Assembly (NCBI GenBank): GCA_003260075.1
Contig: QLIY01000023.1
Coordinates: forward strand, 134,601-198,600
DNA from: Phallusia mammillata
Lineage: Eukaryota > Chordata > Ascidiacea > Phlebobranchia > Ascidiidae
Direction: 5' to 3'
DNA: 64,000 bases
Shown: piece after piece, positions 1 to 64,000 of the stretch
How the letters are laid out: the number at the start of each line of letters is the position of its first letter
How positions within the stretch are numbered: position 1 is the first letter of the stretch
Notes under the pieces: generated by a model
What the model was told of the DNA's origin: nothing
Databases searched by the model: none
What the model saw: only the letters and a program-made list of their open reading frames with translations
Program-made: the position numbers and the translations under genes

Positions 1-62797
<62,797 letters not shown>

Positions 62798-64000
62798 CTC
62801 ATATTCATTTCAATTCCACTTTTACAAAAATAATAAATAAATAAACTATATTTCATTCACTATGAATTGTCTGAAATATGAATGCAAAACAGTTTGAACC
62901 AGTTTTACCACCAATCACACAAATTAATAACTGCAATCAACCCATAGTTCAAATACAGCATGCAAAATGTTTAATAACCTACTACATGATGGTCATTAAC
63001 AAATCTAAACAGAAATATAATAAATAGAAAATGTAGATTGTGCAGGATAAGCTTTAGCAAAAATCACAGGCTGACATTGGCTTATATGCTAGCAAAAGCA
63101 TACTACTCTGCATTTTTGAAAACCTTTTTGTAACACTCAATTTTCGTTTTCTGATTTCTTCAGTGTTCTGTGTTCTTGAAACAGAAGTATTGTCATTCAT
63201 TTCAATTATGCACCGTTTGGCAGAGTAAAAAGCTTGCTACGTTGGTAAAATCCGTACCACACTATCTGCCTAAAATCTTGTCTAACATATTTATCATTTG
63301 CTTTGGTCGCAGTATAACAAGCCTTAAAGTCTATTTGACGTTCAAGCCTAAAATATGTAATCCAATTCAAATATACTGAACTGAACTGAACCGTGTTTAT
63401 TTTCAGACAAGCAAATACAAACAAAAGTCTCACGCTGTTTACGACATGTTAGCTGCGACCCACATACTGTTACGAAACTATGGTGTCGTTACATAATTAG
63501 TATGGTTGCAAGAAAGCGCATGTTGAAATGCGCGGGCATCTAGCGTTCTTTGTAACTCTAGAAACGTACAGTCCATTTCTCCTCACCAAGTTTTGGCTTT
63601 ATAGCGCCCCCTGGTAATCAAGTCATTTTCTGACTACCGCGGTAATTTTTATCAGATGTCAGTCAGCATTTCAGTCATCGCAATTAATACGTGGTAAATA
63701 TTTTCGCCCATAGGTGTAACTACGCAAAGCAGAGAAGTGATTGGTAGGCAGAAGTCAAGTCGTTTCCGTAGTCCTGGGACCATTCGGGCACTTTGATGAG
63801 TTTGCCACCTTCTTCCATCTATCTCGATCCTCCCCCAGTATGATGCATTCTACGAGTTTTCTTTCAGTCCACGTCTGAACATCGCAAAACTAGTTCGTTC
63901 TGCGTCTGCATATAGTCTTCTCTAACCTTTGACCCTTTAACGGTGCTGTGCATGATGGTGTGCGCGAGAGTTCCATGACGACGTGTCACAATAGCCTACC
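62798..64000. promoter_or_regulatory. upstream region of the giant gene (5' UTR, promoter and flank)
   Basis: No further coding exon recognised. The transcription start is not identifiable from sequence alone. The region becomes GC-richer beyond about 63440. It holds a motif AGCGCCCCCTGGT (63603-63615), which is the reverse complement of a CTCF-like core. Confidence 0.35.
63755..63893 (-). pseudogene. possible tail of a LINE-type ORF
   Basis: A minus-strand frame reads LVECIILGEDRDRWKKVANS and then KCPNGPRTTETT before a stop; an in-frame stop also precedes it. The W-x-R-x-LVE ... DRDRW pattern resembles C-terminal ends of non-LTR retrotransposon ORFs. Family not established. Confidence 0.3.

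Overview
This is eukaryotic, metazoan DNA. It is AT-rich, with short introns bounded by GT/AG and many small DNA transposons and SINEs. No bacterial-style gene, operon or CRISPR array is present. The heavy allelic duplication and compact introns would fit a highly heterozygous marine invertebrate such as a tunicate, but the taxon is inference only.

Almost the whole window is one gene on the minus strand. It starts with a signal peptide at 62797 and runs off the left edge at position 1. I placed 85 coding exons by hand, about 16.7 kb of coding sequence or roughly 5,500 residues. Every splice junction has GT/AG, and the reading phase carries through all exons except at three G-filled gaps. About 60% of the 84 introns are phase 1. 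Exons 2-78 encode cysteine-rich repeats of the GCC2/GCC3 (ephrin-receptor-like) type, with motifs such as CPAGxY, GYYCPEG and PCPPGTY. Exons 79-85 encode a different C-terminal region with a basic SRRRRS site and a low-cysteine, probably beta-rich domain. The stop codon lies beyond the window. The product is probably a very large secreted or extracellular-matrix protein.

The introns carry mobile elements. These include several non-autonomous hAT elements with readable 8-bp target duplications, a piggyBac-type MITE flanked by TTAA, two pogo/Tigger-type MITEs, and a tRNA-derived SINE family. Two unrelated sets of hammerhead ribozyme sequences are also present. One set has seven copies in various states of decay. 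The other is a Penelope/retrozyme-like insertion with 13-bp target duplications. Three copies with recognisable full cores lie in sense orientation inside introns of the giant gene.

The sequence has an assembly problem. It contains 27 runs of 10-98 G and, by eye, no long C run. Most are flanked by near-identical copies of the same sequence, so allelic contig ends were joined without merging and the gap was written as G. One such join covers about 1.4 kb and duplicates exons 58-59.

Positions 62798-64000 lie upstream of the gene. They hold the presumed promoter and 5' UTR, a CTCF-like motif, and a possible decayed LINE tail.
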